DNA of 64,000 nucleotides from an uncultured Allobosea sp. GTDB taxonomy: Bacteria > Pseudomonadota > Alphaproteobacteria > Rhizobiales > Beijerinckiaceae. Each line of letters begins with the position of its first letter. The first letter of the stretch is position 1. This document shows, piece by piece, positions 17,358 through 26,729 of the stretch. The notes below the pieces were generated by a model that did no database searches, was not told where the DNA came from, and was given only the letters and a program-made list of their open reading frames with translations. The translations under genes were made by a program, and so were the position numbers. The stretch is from NCBI RefSeq assembly GCF_945957345.1, contig NZ_CAMFKW010000019.1, positions 20,325 to 84,324 of the forward strand, in the 5' to 3' direction.

Positions 17358-18758
17358 TCAGCGGATGATGTTGAACACCGAGGTCAGCATCTCCTGCGCG
17401 GTGGTGATGACCTTGGTATTGGCCGAGTAGGCCTGCTGGGTGACGATCATCTTGGAGAATTCGTCGGCGATATCGGTGTTCGATTGCTCGACGCTGCCGC
17501 CGACCATCTGCGAGGTGCCGAGACCGATGATCGGCGGGCCGGATTCGATCGTCTCCTCGAAGGCGCCGCCATCGAGCCGCTTCAGCGAATTGTCGGCATT
17601 GAACCGGGCAACCGAGACCTGCGCCAGCGCCACGACCTGGCCGTTGCTGAAGGTGCCGACCACCTGGCCCTCGGCCGAGACCGACACGCGGTCGAGCGTG
17701 CCGGCGGTATAGCCGTCCTGGCGGATGCTGCGCGCGTCGATCTGGCCGCTGACATCGCCATTCTGGGTCACGCCATTGCCGCCGGTGGACACATTGATGC
17801 CGGTGATGGTGGTTCCGTTGATGGTCATAGTCGGCAGTGTGATGTCGCCGCTCGCCGGGCTGACCATCTGGCCGGTGGTACCGAAGGTCACGTTCTGCCC
17901 GGTCTGGACATAAGCAACCTGGCTGGCGCCGGTCGCGCTGGTATCCTGCGCGACGAACAGCCCCCAGGTACCCGTGGTCGGAGGCGTCGCAGTCGAATCG
18001 CCGTTGTCGATCTTGCCCCAGCGCATCTCGACGCTGGTGGCCTTGCCGAGCGCGTCATAGACCGTCACCGAGCCGCCGGGAATCGAGGTCGCCAGGAAGC
18101 TGGTGATATTGTTGCCCATCACCGCGGCGTTACCGGCATAGGGGTTCGGCGACGTGCCGGCCGCGGTAACCGAGGCGGGGTTCAGGAACTCTGATCCGCC
18201 CTGCGTCTTCTGCGTCGTCGCCGGAACCGCAGGAATATTGGCACGGTACTCGATCGAGGTCGTGGCCTTGGCCGGGAACTGATCCTTGGTGATCCGCAGC
18301 ACGTCCGGCTGCGTGCCGACAAGCTGACCGGTCACCTGGTCGATCTTCAGGCCCTTGAGATAGTAGCCCGCGCCGTTGACGAGGTAGCCGTTCGCATCGA
18401 AGTCGAAATCGCCGCGCCGCGTATAGAGGTTGGAGTTGGCAAATTGCGTGTTGGCGCCGACGCCGCTCGCGCGCTGGTCGACCACGAAGAAGCCGTCGCC
18501 GTTGATCGCGATATTGGTGTCGATCTTGGTCGGGTTGAGATCGCCCTGGATCGAGTTCGTCGCCCGGCTGAAGGCCTGGACCGAGCCGGCGACCTGGCGG
18601 TTCAGCGCCGCATCCGGCACGAGATCGGCAAAGCTCGTATCGACGCGCTTGTAGCCCGCCGTCCGCGAATTCGCGATGTTGCCGGAAATGTTCTCAAGCG
18701 CATAGGACTGCGCCGTCATTCCCGAAACCGCCGTGGTCAGCGCACTGAAAACACCCAT
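17358..18758 (-). CDS. flgE: Flagellar hook protein FlgE
   Basis: Builds the flexible hook. 466 residues. N-terminal signature SALTTAVSGMTAQSYALENISGNIANSRTAGYKR; GDGFFVV near residue 108; C-terminal signature NTDIADEFSKMIVTQQAYSANTKV, with the end TSVFNIIR. GTGAGGG precedes the ATG. It is the first gene of the flgE-flgK-flgL run. A candidate CtrA-type box stands about 110 bases upstream. A short hairpin at 17320-17337 separates it from flgK, with no T-run, so readthrough is likely. Confidence 0.96.
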   Translation of the reverse strand: MGVFSALTTAVSGMTAQSYALENISGNIANSRTAGYKRVDTSFADLVPDAALNRQVAGSVQAFSRATNSIQGDLNPTKIDTNIAINGDGFFVVDQRASGVGANTQFANSNLYTRRGDFDFDANGYLVNGAGYYLKGLKIDQVTGQLVGTQPDVLRITKDQFPAKATTSIEYRANIPAVPATTQKTQGGSEFLNPASVTAAGTSPNPYAGNAAVMGNNITSFLATSIPGGSVTVYDALGKATSVEMRWGKIDNGDSTATPPTTGTWGLFVAQDTSATGASQVAYVQTGQNVTFGTTGQMVSPASGDITLPTMTINGTTITGINVSTGGNGVTQNGDVSGQIDARSIRQDGYTAGTLDRVSVSAEGQVVGTFSNGQVVALAQVSVARFNADNSLKRLDGGAFEETIESGPPIIGLGTSQMVGGSVEQSNTDIADEFSKMIVTQQAYSANTKVITTAQEMLTSVFNIIR

Positions 18759-18866
18759 GGAACCCTCACCTCAACCGACAGCCCCCGAGGGCGGCCCACA
18801 ACTCGAGGCAAGGTTCTGCACGGCGCATGCCATGCGCGGCTTCGTGCTATTTCAAGGAGTTGGATC

Positions 18867-18882
18867 GTTTACGAAAGGTTTA
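18867..18882. promoter_or_regulatory. Candidate CtrA box upstream of flgE
   Basis: Read on the minus strand: TAAA, CCTTTCG, TAAAC, two mismatches from TTAA-N7-TTAAC and the same half-site (TAAAC) as the candidate at 6987-7002. It lies in the 176-base gap 18759-18934 between flgE and the YcjF-like gene. Confidence 0.35.
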
Positions 18883-18934
18883 GCGGCAGTCCGAACCGGG
18901 CAGAATCGCCTCCTGCCGGCAGATTCTGCCGGGT

Positions 18935-19951
18935 TCAGGCTTCGTCGCCCCGGCCAGCCCCGCGCCAGCCGCCGAGATCGCCAGCGACATCGGACAATGT
19001 CGGCGGGGTAGCCTCGACGAAGGGCAAGGGCCGGCAGACCGCGAGCGCAGCAAGCCCGATCCGGGCCGTCAGCATGCCGTTGATCACGCCCTCGCCGAGC
19101 TTGGCCGAGAGGCGCGCGGCAAGCCCCTGCCCGACCACTTGCTGGATCACGGCATCGCCCGCCGCCATGCCACCCGTAAGCACGAGATGGTTCATCACCT
19201 GCCGCGCCAGACGGAGCAGGCCGAGCGTGCCGGGCCGCCCGGCATAGATGCCGGCGATGGAGCGCAGCAATCGCGCGCAGGCGACCAGCACGAAGATCAC
19301 ATCGACCAGCGCCCGCGGGCTCACCGCCGTGACCAGCGAGACCCGCCGTGCCGCCTGCGCGATCTGGGCCGTGGCGAGCGCATCGAGCGGGGCAAGCAGG
19401 CTGCGCTCCGCCACCGTCAACACGTCGCGCGCGGCGAAGAGCTGCGGGAGCGCCTCCTGCAAGGCGGCACGGCCCTGCGCCGTCTGCGCCCGTCCCTTGT
19501 AGAGCGAGACGAGTTCGCCCGCGATGGCCCGGCCCTCGTCGGGCGTGCCGGTCGCCAGAGCCGCGACGGCGCGCTCGCGCAAAGCCTCCACCTTGCGCTC
19601 GCGCAGGATGTCGCGCAGCACCCGCGCCAGCATGACCAGCAGCGCCAGCGCCGCGACGGCCGCGCAGGCCAGCGCGGCATAGCCCAGCGCCGGATTCTGG
19701 CTCATCAGCGAGCGGATGGTGTTCTCGGCCCAGACTCCGGCCGCCAGCGCCAGGAAGCCGGACAAGCCGGCCACGAACAGCGAGCCCCAGGAGAAGCCGC
19801 GCTTGGCTTTGATGGGAACTGCCGGCGCGGCGGCATCGATTGGCTCGCTCTCCGGCATGATCGCGAGATCGCCCTGCCGCAGCGGAGCCTCGCCGAGCGG
19901 CTCGCCCGGCTGAGCGTTGTCGAGGCGGATCGCGCGCGGCGCCTTGCTCAT
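18935..19951 (-). CDS. YcjF-family (DUF697) inner membrane protein
   Basis: 338 residues. Two N-terminal membrane segments (about residues 55-78 and 88-108) are followed by a helical region and a further hydrophobic segment near 215-235. The pattern is that of TIGR01620/YcjF proteins, which pair with the YcjX GTPase-like protein; in enterobacteria the pair belongs to the phage-shock stress regulon. Here too the YcjX homologue is directly upstream with a 13-base gap. The precise role is unknown even in model organisms. Confidence 0.85.
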   Translation of the reverse strand: MSKAPRAIRLDNAQPGEPLGEAPLRQGDLAIMPESEPIDAAAPAVPIKAKRGFSWGSLFVAGLSGFLALAAGVWAENTIRSLMSQNPALGYAALACAAVAALALLVMLARVLRDILRERKVEALRERAVAALATGTPDEGRAIAGELVSLYKGRAQTAQGRAALQEALPQLFAARDVLTVAERSLLAPLDALATAQIAQAARRVSLVTAVSPRALVDVIFVLVACARLLRSIAGIYAGRPGTLGLLRLARQVMNHLVLTGGMAAGDAVIQQVVGQGLAARLSAKLGEGVINGMLTARIGLAALAVCRPLPFVEATPPTLSDVAGDLGGWRGAGRGDEA

Positions 19952-19964
19952 CGCGAAACCCCGT

Positions 19965-21410
19965 TCATGCCAGCTTGTCGCCGATCAGGAATTCCAGCGC
20001 ACGGTCGAGGCGGATCTGCGGCGGCGGCTTGAGGCGCCCGCCCGCGTCGGCTGCGACCAGCGGCGGCCGGAAGCGTGGCGCCCGCACCTGCCAATGCACC
20101 TTGGGATCGAAGATCGCTTCGGGCCGCTCCGGCAATTCGCCGGGGAAGATCGCCGCTTCCGCGACGCCGTCGAAGACCTGCCCGTCGATCGTCTCGCCCG
20201 CTTCCGGAACGCCGGCGATGGCCGGCAATTCCTCGCGCCCTTCCTTGATCCGGACCTCATGCGTCGCCCTGACCGCAGCCAGCGCCATCGCTTCCACCGT
20301 TGCGCCGGCTCCTTGTGCCCGCGACAGCGCCCGCCCGACCAGATGCGACATCACCGCCGCCAGCCGGTCGTGGCTCGAATGGTGGATATGATCGGCCTTG
20401 GTCGCGGCGAAGAGCACGCGCTCGATCCGCGGTGCGAACAGGCTCGTGAGCCAGGAATTGCGCCCGACCGAGAAGGCCGTGAGCGCCTGCCCCAAGGCGG
20501 TTTCAAGATCGGCGAGGGCCGGTGCCCCGGCATCGAGCGCAGCGAGAACGTCGACCAGCACGATCTGCCGGTCGAGCCTTGCGAAATGATCGCGGAAGAA
20601 CGGCGTCACCACGACGCGCTTATAAGCCTCGAACCGGTCCGCCATCAGCGCCGCAAGCGTGCCCGGCCGTACGTCCCGATCATGGCCGAGATCGAGCGGC
20701 GCGAAGGTCAGGGCGGGTGACCCCTCGAGATCGCCCGGCATCAGGAAGCGCCCCGGCGGCGTCACAGCCACGGCCTCCGGATCGGCACGCAACCGGGCGA
20801 GATAGCCCTTGAACAGATCGCTCGCAGCTTCCGCCGCAAGCTCATCCGGTGCTCCGTCCGGGTTCCGCCCAGGCAAGTCGGCAAGCCACTCCGCCGCAGC
20901 CTCGCGCCGATGGGCTTTGCGAGCGTCAGCCACCGCCTGCGCCGACCATGCCTTGTAGTCCTGCCCGATCAGCGCGAGATCGAGCAGCCACTCGCCGGGA
21001 TAGTCGACGATGTCGAGCGTCAGCGTCGCCGGCCCCTTGAACCAGCCGGCGGCCCGCTCGTAATCGATCTCGACCCTGAGCTCCGAGATGCGCCGCGTCG
21101 ATTCCGGCCAGCGCCGGTCCTGCCCGTTCATGGCGGCGCGATGCGCCTCGTAAGGAAAGCGCGGCACGTCCGGGTCGGGCTGCGGCACCAGACGCACGCG
21201 GGCGATCCGCCCCTCGGAGGCAGCCTTCAGCACCGGCAGCTTCGCCCCCTCGATCAGGTTCTGGATCAGCGCGGTGGTGAAGACCGTCTTGCCCGAGCGC
21301 GACAGTCCGGTGACGCCGATCCGCAGGCGCGGGCGCGCAAGCCCCAGCAGACTGTCCCCGAAGGCAAGCGCTGCGTTGCGAGCGCTGTCGAGATAGGAGG
21401 TATCGCTCAC
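19965..21410 (-). CDS. YcjX-family P-loop ATPase/GTPase-like protein
   Basis: About 481 residues. P-loop GLSRSGKT at residues 35-42, then TALIQNLI, as in YcjX (DUF463). LDIVDYPGEWLLDL near residue 150 serves as a Walker B/switch-like segment, and ATKADHIHH near 330 resembles a TKxD base-recognition motif. The start is uncertain: GTG at 21410 gives the homologue-like N-terminus SDTSYLDSAR; GTG at 21443 would overlap sixA. Forms a pair with the YcjF-like gene downstream. Confidence 0.85.
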   Translation of the reverse strand: MSDTSYLDSARNAALAFGDSLLGLARPRLRIGVTGLSRSGKTVFTTALIQNLIEGAKLPVLKAASEGRIARVRLVPQPDPDVPRFPYEAHRAAMNGQDRRWPESTRRISELRVEIDYERAAGWFKGPATLTLDIVDYPGEWLLDLALIGQDYKAWSAQAVADARKAHRREAAAEWLADLPGRNPDGAPDELAAEAASDLFKGYLARLRADPEAVAVTPPGRFLMPGDLEGSPALTFAPLDLGHDRDVRPGTLAALMADRFEAYKRVVVTPFFRDHFARLDRQIVLVDVLAALDAGAPALADLETALGQALTAFSVGRNSWLTSLFAPRIERVLFAATKADHIHHSSHDRLAAVMSHLVGRALSRAQGAGATVEAMALAAVRATHEVRIKEGREELPAIAGVPEAGETIDGQVFDGVAEAAIFPGELPERPEAIFDPKVHWQVRAPRFRPPLVAADAGGRLKPPPQIRLDRALEFLIGDKLA

Positions 21411-21423
21411 GGCGCCGCAGCGC

Positions 21424-21951
21424 TCATTCGTCCGGCCCCTCACCAAGTGATCCAGGCGTGACGAAGCGATCGAGCCGGCCTTCGCGCGCCGCGACCGCGT
21501 ACCAGTGCTCGACCGCGAAATCGATCACAGCAAGCCCGCAGGTCGGGTATTTCTGGCTCATCCGCGCCGAGGCGTAGCGGTCACCATGGCCGGTCAGCAG
21601 ATGGGCCAATTCCTCGAAGCCGGGATTATGGCCGATCATCAGCAGCGTGCGGACTTCGCCCTCGACTTCCTGCACGACATCCAGCAGGCGCTCGACCTTG
21701 GCCTCGTAGATGCGCGGCTCGTATTGCGTCGCCGGCTTCTCGGGCAGCATCGGCGCGACCATCTCCCAGGTCTCGACCGTGCGCTTGGCCGGCGAGATCA
21801 GCACGAGATCGGGCAGGAGCAATTCATCGGCAAGATAGCGCCCCATCACCGGGGCGGCCTCGCGTCCGCGCGCCGCGAGCGGCCGGTCGCGATCGGCCAC
21901 ACCCGTGGGCCAGTGGGACTTGGCATGGCGCAGAAGCATGAGGCGTCGCAT
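21424..21951 (-). CDS. sixA: SixA-type histidine phosphatase
   Basis: 175 residues of the histidine phosphatase superfamily. The catalytic motif is LLRHAKS at residues 6-12. The second active-site region is MIGHNPGFEELAHLL near residue 108. SixA removes phosphate from histidine of HPt-type signalling domains in E. coli; members of this short subfamily may have other substrates. Located between moxR and the YcjX-like gene on the same strand. Confidence 0.85.
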   Translation of the reverse strand: MRRLMLLRHAKSHWPTGVADRDRPLAARGREAAPVMGRYLADELLLPDLVLISPAKRTVETWEMVAPMLPEKPATQYEPRIYEAKVERLLDVVQEVEGEVRTLLMIGHNPGFEELAHLLTGHGDRYASARMSQKYPTCGLAVIDFAVEHWYAVAAREGRLDRFVTPGSLGEGPDE

Positions 21952-21995
21952 GGAGAGAACCTAGCGATGACGGAGCCGATTTGCGAGGGGCAGTC

Positions 21996-22841
21996 TCAGC
22001 GACTCTCGCGCCGCGCCATGAAGGCGAGCTTCTCGAACAGCGAGACGTCCTGCTCGTTCTTGAGCAGCGCTCCGTGCAGCGGCGGGATCAGCTTGCGCGG
22101 ATCGCGCTCGCGCAGCACCTCCGGTCCGATATCCTCGGCGACAAGCAGCTTCAGCCAGTCGAGCAGTTCGGAGGTCGAGGGTTTCTTCTTGATGCCGGGC
22201 ACCTCGCGCACCTCGAAGAACAGGCGCAGAGCCTCCTCCATCAGGCGCTTCTTGATGCCGGGGAAATGCACCTCGACGATGGCCTGCATCGTCTCGGCAT
22301 CGGGGAAGCGGATATAGTGGAAGAAGCAGCGGCGCAGGAACGCATCCGGCAATTCCTTCTCGTTGTTGGAGGTGATGATCATCACCGGCCGCTGCGCCGC
22401 CTTGATCGTCTCGCCAGTCTCGTAGACATGGAATTCCATGCGATCGAGTTCCAGCAGCAGGTCGTTCGGGAATTCGATATCGGCCTTGTCGATCTCGTCG
22501 ATCAGCAGCACCGGGCGCACCGGCGCCTCGAAGGCCTCCCAGAGCTTGCCGCGCTTGATGTAGTTGGCGATGTCGGAGACGCGGGGGTCGCCGAGCTGGC
22601 TGTCGCGCAGGCGGCTCACCGCGTCGTATTCGTAGAGGCCCTGCTGCGCCTTGGTCGTCGACTTGATGTGCCAGGTAATCAGCGGCGCGCCGAGCGCCGC
22701 CGCGATCTCTTCGGCCAGCACCGTCTTGCCGGTGCCGGGTTCGCCCTTCACCAGCAGCGGACGCTCCAGCCGGATCGCGGCATTGACGGCGACGGTGAGG
22801 TCCTCTGTCGCGACGTAGTTTTCGGTGCCGGCAAAGCGCAT
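21996..22841 (-). CDS. MoxR-family AAA+ ATPase
   Basis: 281 residues. Walker A GEPGTGKT at 33-40, Walker B VLLIDEID near 110, sensor 1 TSNNEKELPDAFLRRC near 155. MoxR ATPases act as chaperones that install metal centres or fold complexes, nearly always with a von Willebrand A domain protein encoded beside them. No such partner is found here; the next genes are sixA, YcjX and YcjF. AAGGA precedes the ATG. High confidence in family, none in client. Confidence 0.9.
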   Translation of the reverse strand: MRFAGTENYVATEDLTVAVNAAIRLERPLLVKGEPGTGKTVLAEEIAAALGAPLITWHIKSTTKAQQGLYEYDAVSRLRDSQLGDPRVSDIANYIKRGKLWEAFEAPVRPVLLIDEIDKADIEFPNDLLLELDRMEFHVYETGETIKAAQRPVMIITSNNEKELPDAFLRRCFFHYIRFPDAETMQAIVEVHFPGIKKRLMEEALRLFFEVREVPGIKKKPSTSELLDWLKLLVAEDIGPEVLRERDPRKLIPPLHGALLKNEQDVSLFEKLAFMARRESR

Positions 22842-22970
22842 GGACGGTCCTTCTGAACGATTGGCGGGACGCTATCCCATTCGTCTCGCGCGCGGAAACC
22901 GCTTTTTCGCCGGGGGCATCTTAGCCCTCTCGCCTAAAGGCTCGCACCGCAAGGCGAATTTCTGCCGGTC

Positions 22971-24851
22971 ATGACGATTCCAAGGTTGTGCTGCGCCGCC
23001 GCAAACCGCAAGAATTGCAGACGCATCCCGCAAGCCCTCGAATCGCAAGGCAGCCCTTTGGCCGGCACAGTCGACCCTTCCGTCTACAAGGATGCCGTCG
23101 TCGTGCTCGCGACGGCCGGCGTGGTCGTGCCGCTGGCCAAGAGCCTCAAGGTCAACTCGATCATCGCCTTCGTCGCCTGCGGCGCCCTGCTCGGCCCGTT
23201 TGGCCTCGGCGGGCTGGTCTCCAAGGTCCCGCTGCTGAGCACGATCACCGTCTCGAATGCCGAGGCGCTCGCCGGGCCGGCCGAGCTCGGCGTCGCTTTC
23301 CTGCTTTTCGTCATCGGGCTGGAGCTCTCCTTCGAGCGTCTGATGACGATGAAGCGCCTCGTCTTCGGCCTCGGCCTCGGACAGGTCGGGTTCTGCGCCG
23401 CCGCGATCGGACTTTTCGCCTATGCGCTCGGCCAGCCGGCGGCGGCCGCCCTCATCATCGGCTTTGGCCTCGCCCTGTCCTCGACGGCGATGGTGGTCGA
23501 ATTGCTGGCGGCGAAGAAGCGGATGACGACCTCGGCCGGTCGGTCCAGCTTCGCGATCCTGCTGTGCCAGGACCTGGCCGTCATCCCGCTGCTGTTCCTG
23601 ATCAGCGTGCTCGATTCGCAGAACGGTTCGGGCTCCCTGCTCGCCGGCCTGGCGCAGGCCTTCATCCAGGCTTTCGTCGCGATCGCCGTCATCGTCGTCA
23701 TCGGCCGGCTGGCGCTGCGCCCGCTCTTCCGGCTGGTCGCCTCGACCGATTCGACCGAGAGCTTCATGGCAGCGACGCTCTTGACCGCGCTCGGCACCGG
23801 CCTGATCGCCGCCACCGCCGGCCTGTCGATGGGCTTGGGCGCCTTCATCGCCGGGCTGCTCCTCGCCGAGACCGAGTTCCGCCGCGCCATCGAAGTCACG
23901 ATCGATCCGTTCAAGTCACTGCTGATCGGCGTCTTCTTCCTCACCGTCGGCATGGGCGTGAATCCGGCCGATATCGCGGCCCATCCCTTCGCCATCGTCG
24001 GCGGGGCGATCGGCCTCGTCCTGGTGAAGGGCGCCCTCATCTTCGTGCTGGCCCGCCGGTTCCGGCTCGCGCCTGCGACAGCGCTGGAAACCGCGATCAT
24101 GGTCGCGCCCGGCGGCGAATTCGCCTTCGTGCTGCTCAATGCCGCGACAGGCGCCAAGCTGATCGACCCCGGCGCCACCAGCATCGTCCTGACTGCAGTC
24201 TCACTCACCATGGTCGCCCTGCCGCTGCTGGCACGGGTCGCCCGCAACCTCGCCCAGAAGCTCGCTACCCCCGTGGCTCTGCCCGACGAGGCTGCGGTCC
24301 TGCCGCCGGACGACCATGCGCCCCGCGCCATCGTCGTCGGCGGCGGACGCGTCGGCCGGCTCGTCGGTTCGATGCTGGACGAGCACGGGAAGTCCCATAT
24401 CGTCATCGACTCCGATGCGACGCTGATCACGGCGCAGCGTCGCGCCGGCCGCCCGGCCTATTACGGCGATGCGACCAAACCCGAATTCCTGCGCCTGTGC
24501 GGCCTGGAGGAAGCGACGGCGCTGATCGTGACGATCGACAATTCGCGCGCCGTCGATGCCATCGTCCTCGCCGCCCGCTCGCTGCGGCAGGACATCGTCA
24601 TCGTCGCCCGCGCCCGCGACGCGGCGCATGCCCGCCATCTCTACGAGATCGGCGTCAACGACGCGGTGCCCGAAACCATCGAGGCCAGCCTGCAATTGTC
24701 GGAAGCCGCGCTGGTCGGGCTTGGCGTGCCGATGGGCCTCGTCATCGCCTCGGTTCACGAACGGCGCGACGGCTTCCGCGCCCAGCTCAAGCCGGCAGGC
24801 GCCGCGGCAGCACGCGCCCTTCCACGCCACGCCCGCTCGCGAAGGCTGTAA
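22971..24851 (+). CDS. Kef-type monovalent cation:proton antiporter with TrkA-N domain
   Basis: Up to 626 residues. Twelve or so membrane segments (about 40-430) of the CPA2 exchanger fold are followed by a cytoplasmic Rossmann domain from about residue 440: IVVGGGRVGRLVGSML and the acidic IDSD, the NAD-binding TrkA-N/RCK module that gates K+ efflux in KefB/KefC. The start is uncertain. The ATG at 22971 lacks a ribosome site, and a TTG at 23058 (30th codon) directly before AGTVDPSVYKD fits homologues better. The 3' end overlaps the convergent glycosyltransferase gene by 65 bases. Confidence 0.88.
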   Translation: MTIPRLCCAAANRKNCRRIPQALESQGSPLAGTVDPSVYKDAVVVLATAGVVVPLAKSLKVNSIIAFVACGALLGPFGLGGLVSKVPLLSTITVSNAEALAGPAELGVAFLLFVIGLELSFERLMTMKRLVFGLGLGQVGFCAAAIGLFAYALGQPAAAALIIGFGLALSSTAMVVELLAAKKRMTTSAGRSSFAILLCQDLAVIPLLFLISVLDSQNGSGSLLAGLAQAFIQAFVAIAVIVVIGRLALRPLFRLVASTDSTESFMAATLLTALGTGLIAATAGLSMGLGAFIAGLLLAETEFRRAIEVTIDPFKSLLIGVFFLTVGMGVNPADIAAHPFAIVGGAIGLVLVKGALIFVLARRFRLAPATALETAIMVAPGGEFAFVLLNAATGAKLIDPGATSIVLTAVSLTMVALPLLARVARNLAQKLATPVALPDEAAVLPPDDHAPRAIVVGGGRVGRLVGSMLDEHGKSHIVIDSDATLITAQRRAGRPAYYGDATKPEFLRLCGLEEATALIVTIDNSRAVDAIVLAARSLRQDIVIVARARDAAHARHLYEIGVNDAVPETIEASLQLSEAALVGLGVPMGLVIASVHERRDGFRAQLKPAGAAAARALPRHARSRRL

Positions 24852-25899
24852 GCGTCGTGGCAGCCGGAGTTTCCGGCTCGCGCGGGAAATAGCCGGCCTC
24901 ACGCGCCACGCGCCGGATATGCCCATAGAACTGCGCCGCGCTCGCCGCCCAGCTATGGCGCGCCGCGAATTCGAGGCAGGCCTCGCGCGGCACCCTGAGC
25001 GCCCGCATGGCGGCGCTGCGCAGATCCTCGTCCAGCACCGCGGCCCCGCTGCCGGCAAAGACGTCGCGCGGCCCCTGCACCGGGAAGGCGGCAACGGGCA
25101 AACCGCTCGCCGCCGCTTCCAGCAAGACTATTCCGAAGGTGTCTGTCAGGCTTGGGAAGACGAAGACATCCGACGACGCATAAATCCCCGCCAGCTCCTC
25201 GCCCTCCTTCAGGCCGAGGAAGCGGGCCTCGGGAAAGGCCCGTTCGAGATCGGCCCGCGCCGGCCCGTCGCCGACCACGACCTTGCTGCCTGGCAGCTTG
25301 AGCGACAGGAAAGCCTCGACATTCTTCTCGACTGCGACGCGGCCGACATAGAGGAAGATCGGCCGCGGCAGGTCGAGCAGGCTCTGCGGGCGCGGATGGA
25401 AAAGGCTGAGATCGACGCCCCGCCCCCAGCGCACCAGCTTCTCGAAGCCCTGCTGGCGCAGTTCTTCCTCCACCGTCCCGGTGGAGACCATCACGGCGGC
25501 CGCAGGACCGTGGAAGCGGCGCAGCAGCCGATAGCTCCAGCTCTCGGGTATCGGCCAGCGTGCCGCGATATATTGCGGGAAGCGCGTATGGTAGCTCGTC
25601 GTGAACGGGCGCTTCTGGGCAAGGCACACCGCCCGCGTCAGCCAGCCGATCGGCCCCTCCGTCGCGATATGGATATGATCGGGCGCGAAATCGGCGATCC
25701 GCGCGGCAAGCGTCCGGCGCGTCGCCAGCGCCAGCCGGATATCGGGATAGCTCGGCAGGCCGACCTGATGGAAGCCTTCCGGCGTCAGCGCGTGGGCCGT
25801 GATGCCGAGGCCAGGCGCCGCCGCGATCATCTGCTCCAGCGAGCGCACGACGCCGTTGACCTGCGGCCGCCAGGCATCGGTCGCGACCAGCACGCGCAT
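24787..25899 (-). CDS. GT4-family glycosyltransferase
   Basis: 370 residues with the GT-B fold. The N-terminus MRVLVATDAWRPQVNGVVRSL matches GT4 enzymes such as SQD2/MgtA-type lipid or mannosyl transferases. The donor-binding half has YVGRVAVEKNVEAFLSL, VGDGP, and DTFGIVLLEAAASGLPV with the conserved Glu. The donor and acceptor cannot be read. The start overlaps the stop of the LpxH-like phosphatase by one base (TGATG), so the two work together, plausibly in a membrane glycolipid step. The end overlaps the antiporter gene on the other strand. Confidence 0.88.
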   Translation of the reverse strand: MRVLVATDAWRPQVNGVVRSLEQMIAAAPGLGITAHALTPEGFHQVGLPSYPDIRLALATRRTLAARIADFAPDHIHIATEGPIGWLTRAVCLAQKRPFTTSYHTRFPQYIAARWPIPESWSYRLLRRFHGPAAAVMVSTGTVEEELRQQGFEKLVRWGRGVDLSLFHPRPQSLLDLPRPIFLYVGRVAVEKNVEAFLSLKLPGSKVVVGDGPARADLERAFPEARFLGLKEGEELAGIYASSDVFVFPSLTDTFGIVLLEAAASGLPVAAFPVQGPRDVFAGSGAAVLDEDLRSAAMRALRVPREACLEFAARHSWAASAAQFYGHIRRVAREAGYFPREPETPAATTLTAFASGRGVEGRVLPRRLPA

Positions 25900-26729
25900 C
25901 ACGCGGCCTCGATCAGGTCCCGGACCGGAGCCGGCCGTGCCGGCACTGATACAGGCACCGCAGGCGTCGTGTTCAACCGGCCCTGCGGCCAGCGGATCAA
26001 TTCGAAGCGACCGTCCTCGTGCTCGACGAAGGCGGTGCAGCTTTCGACCCAGTCGCCGGTATTGATATAGGTCAGGCCCTCGATCTCGCGCTGGGCGGCA
26101 TGGTGGATATGGCCACAGATCACGCCGTCGGCCTTGTGGCGGCGCGCCTCGGCGGCAAGGCAGGTCTCGAACTCGCCGATATAGTTCACGGCATTCTTGA
26201 CCTTGGCCTTGGCCCAGGCCGAAAGCGACCAGTGCGGCAGGCGCAGGACACGGCGCACCCGGTTGATCGCCATGTTGAGCGCGAGCGCGACCGTATAGGC
26301 CCAGTCGCCGAGCAGCGCGAGCCATTTGGCATTGCGCACGACGAGATCGAACAGGTCGCCATGGATGACGAGCATGCGCTTGCCGTCGGCCGCCTCGTGG
26401 ACGATCTCGTCGACCAGCGTGATGCCGCCGAACTGCAGGCCGGTGAAGTCGCGCAGGAAATCGTCGTGATTGCCGGTGACGTAGATCAGCTTCGAGCCCT
26501 TGCGCACCTTGCGCAGCAGCTTCTGGATCACGTCGTTATGAGTCTGCGGGAAATACCAGCCGCTCTTCAGCCGCCAGCCATCGATGATGTCGCCGACGAG
26601 ATAGATCTGCGGCGCATCATAGGCGCGCAGGAACTCCAGCACGAGATCGGCCTGGGCCCCACGGGTGCCCAGATGCAGATCCGAAATGAAGATGCTGCGG
26701 ACCCGCTTGGTATCGTCCTCGTCGCTCAT
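25899..26729 (-). CDS. LpxH-like metallophosphatase (UDP-2,3-diacylglucosamine diphosphatase family)
   Basis: 276 residues of the calcineurin-like phosphoesterase fold. Metal-site motifs in order: DLHLG at 17-21, GDIIDG at 46-51, GNHDD at 86-90, VIHGDLFD near 120, CGHIHH near 210. The layout is that of COG2908, whose founder LpxH cleaves UDP-diacylglucosamine. Many alphaproteobacteria use LpxI for that step, so this copy may act on another diphosphate lipid. The ATG at 26729 is chosen; the upstream open frame runs into the inverted-repeat element at 26823. Coupled to the glycosyltransferase. Confidence 0.85.
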   Translation of the reverse strand: MSDEDDTKRVRSIFISDLHLGTRGAQADLVLEFLRAYDAPQIYLVGDIIDGWRLKSGWYFPQTHNDVIQKLLRKVRKGSKLIYVTGNHDDFLRDFTGLQFGGITLVDEIVHEAADGKRMLVIHGDLFDLVVRNAKWLALLGDWAYTVALALNMAINRVRRVLRLPHWSLSAWAKAKVKNAVNYIGEFETCLAAEARRHKADGVICGHIHHAAQREIEGLTYINTGDWVESCTAFVEHEDGRFELIRWPQGRLNTTPAVPVSVPARPAPVRDLIEAA

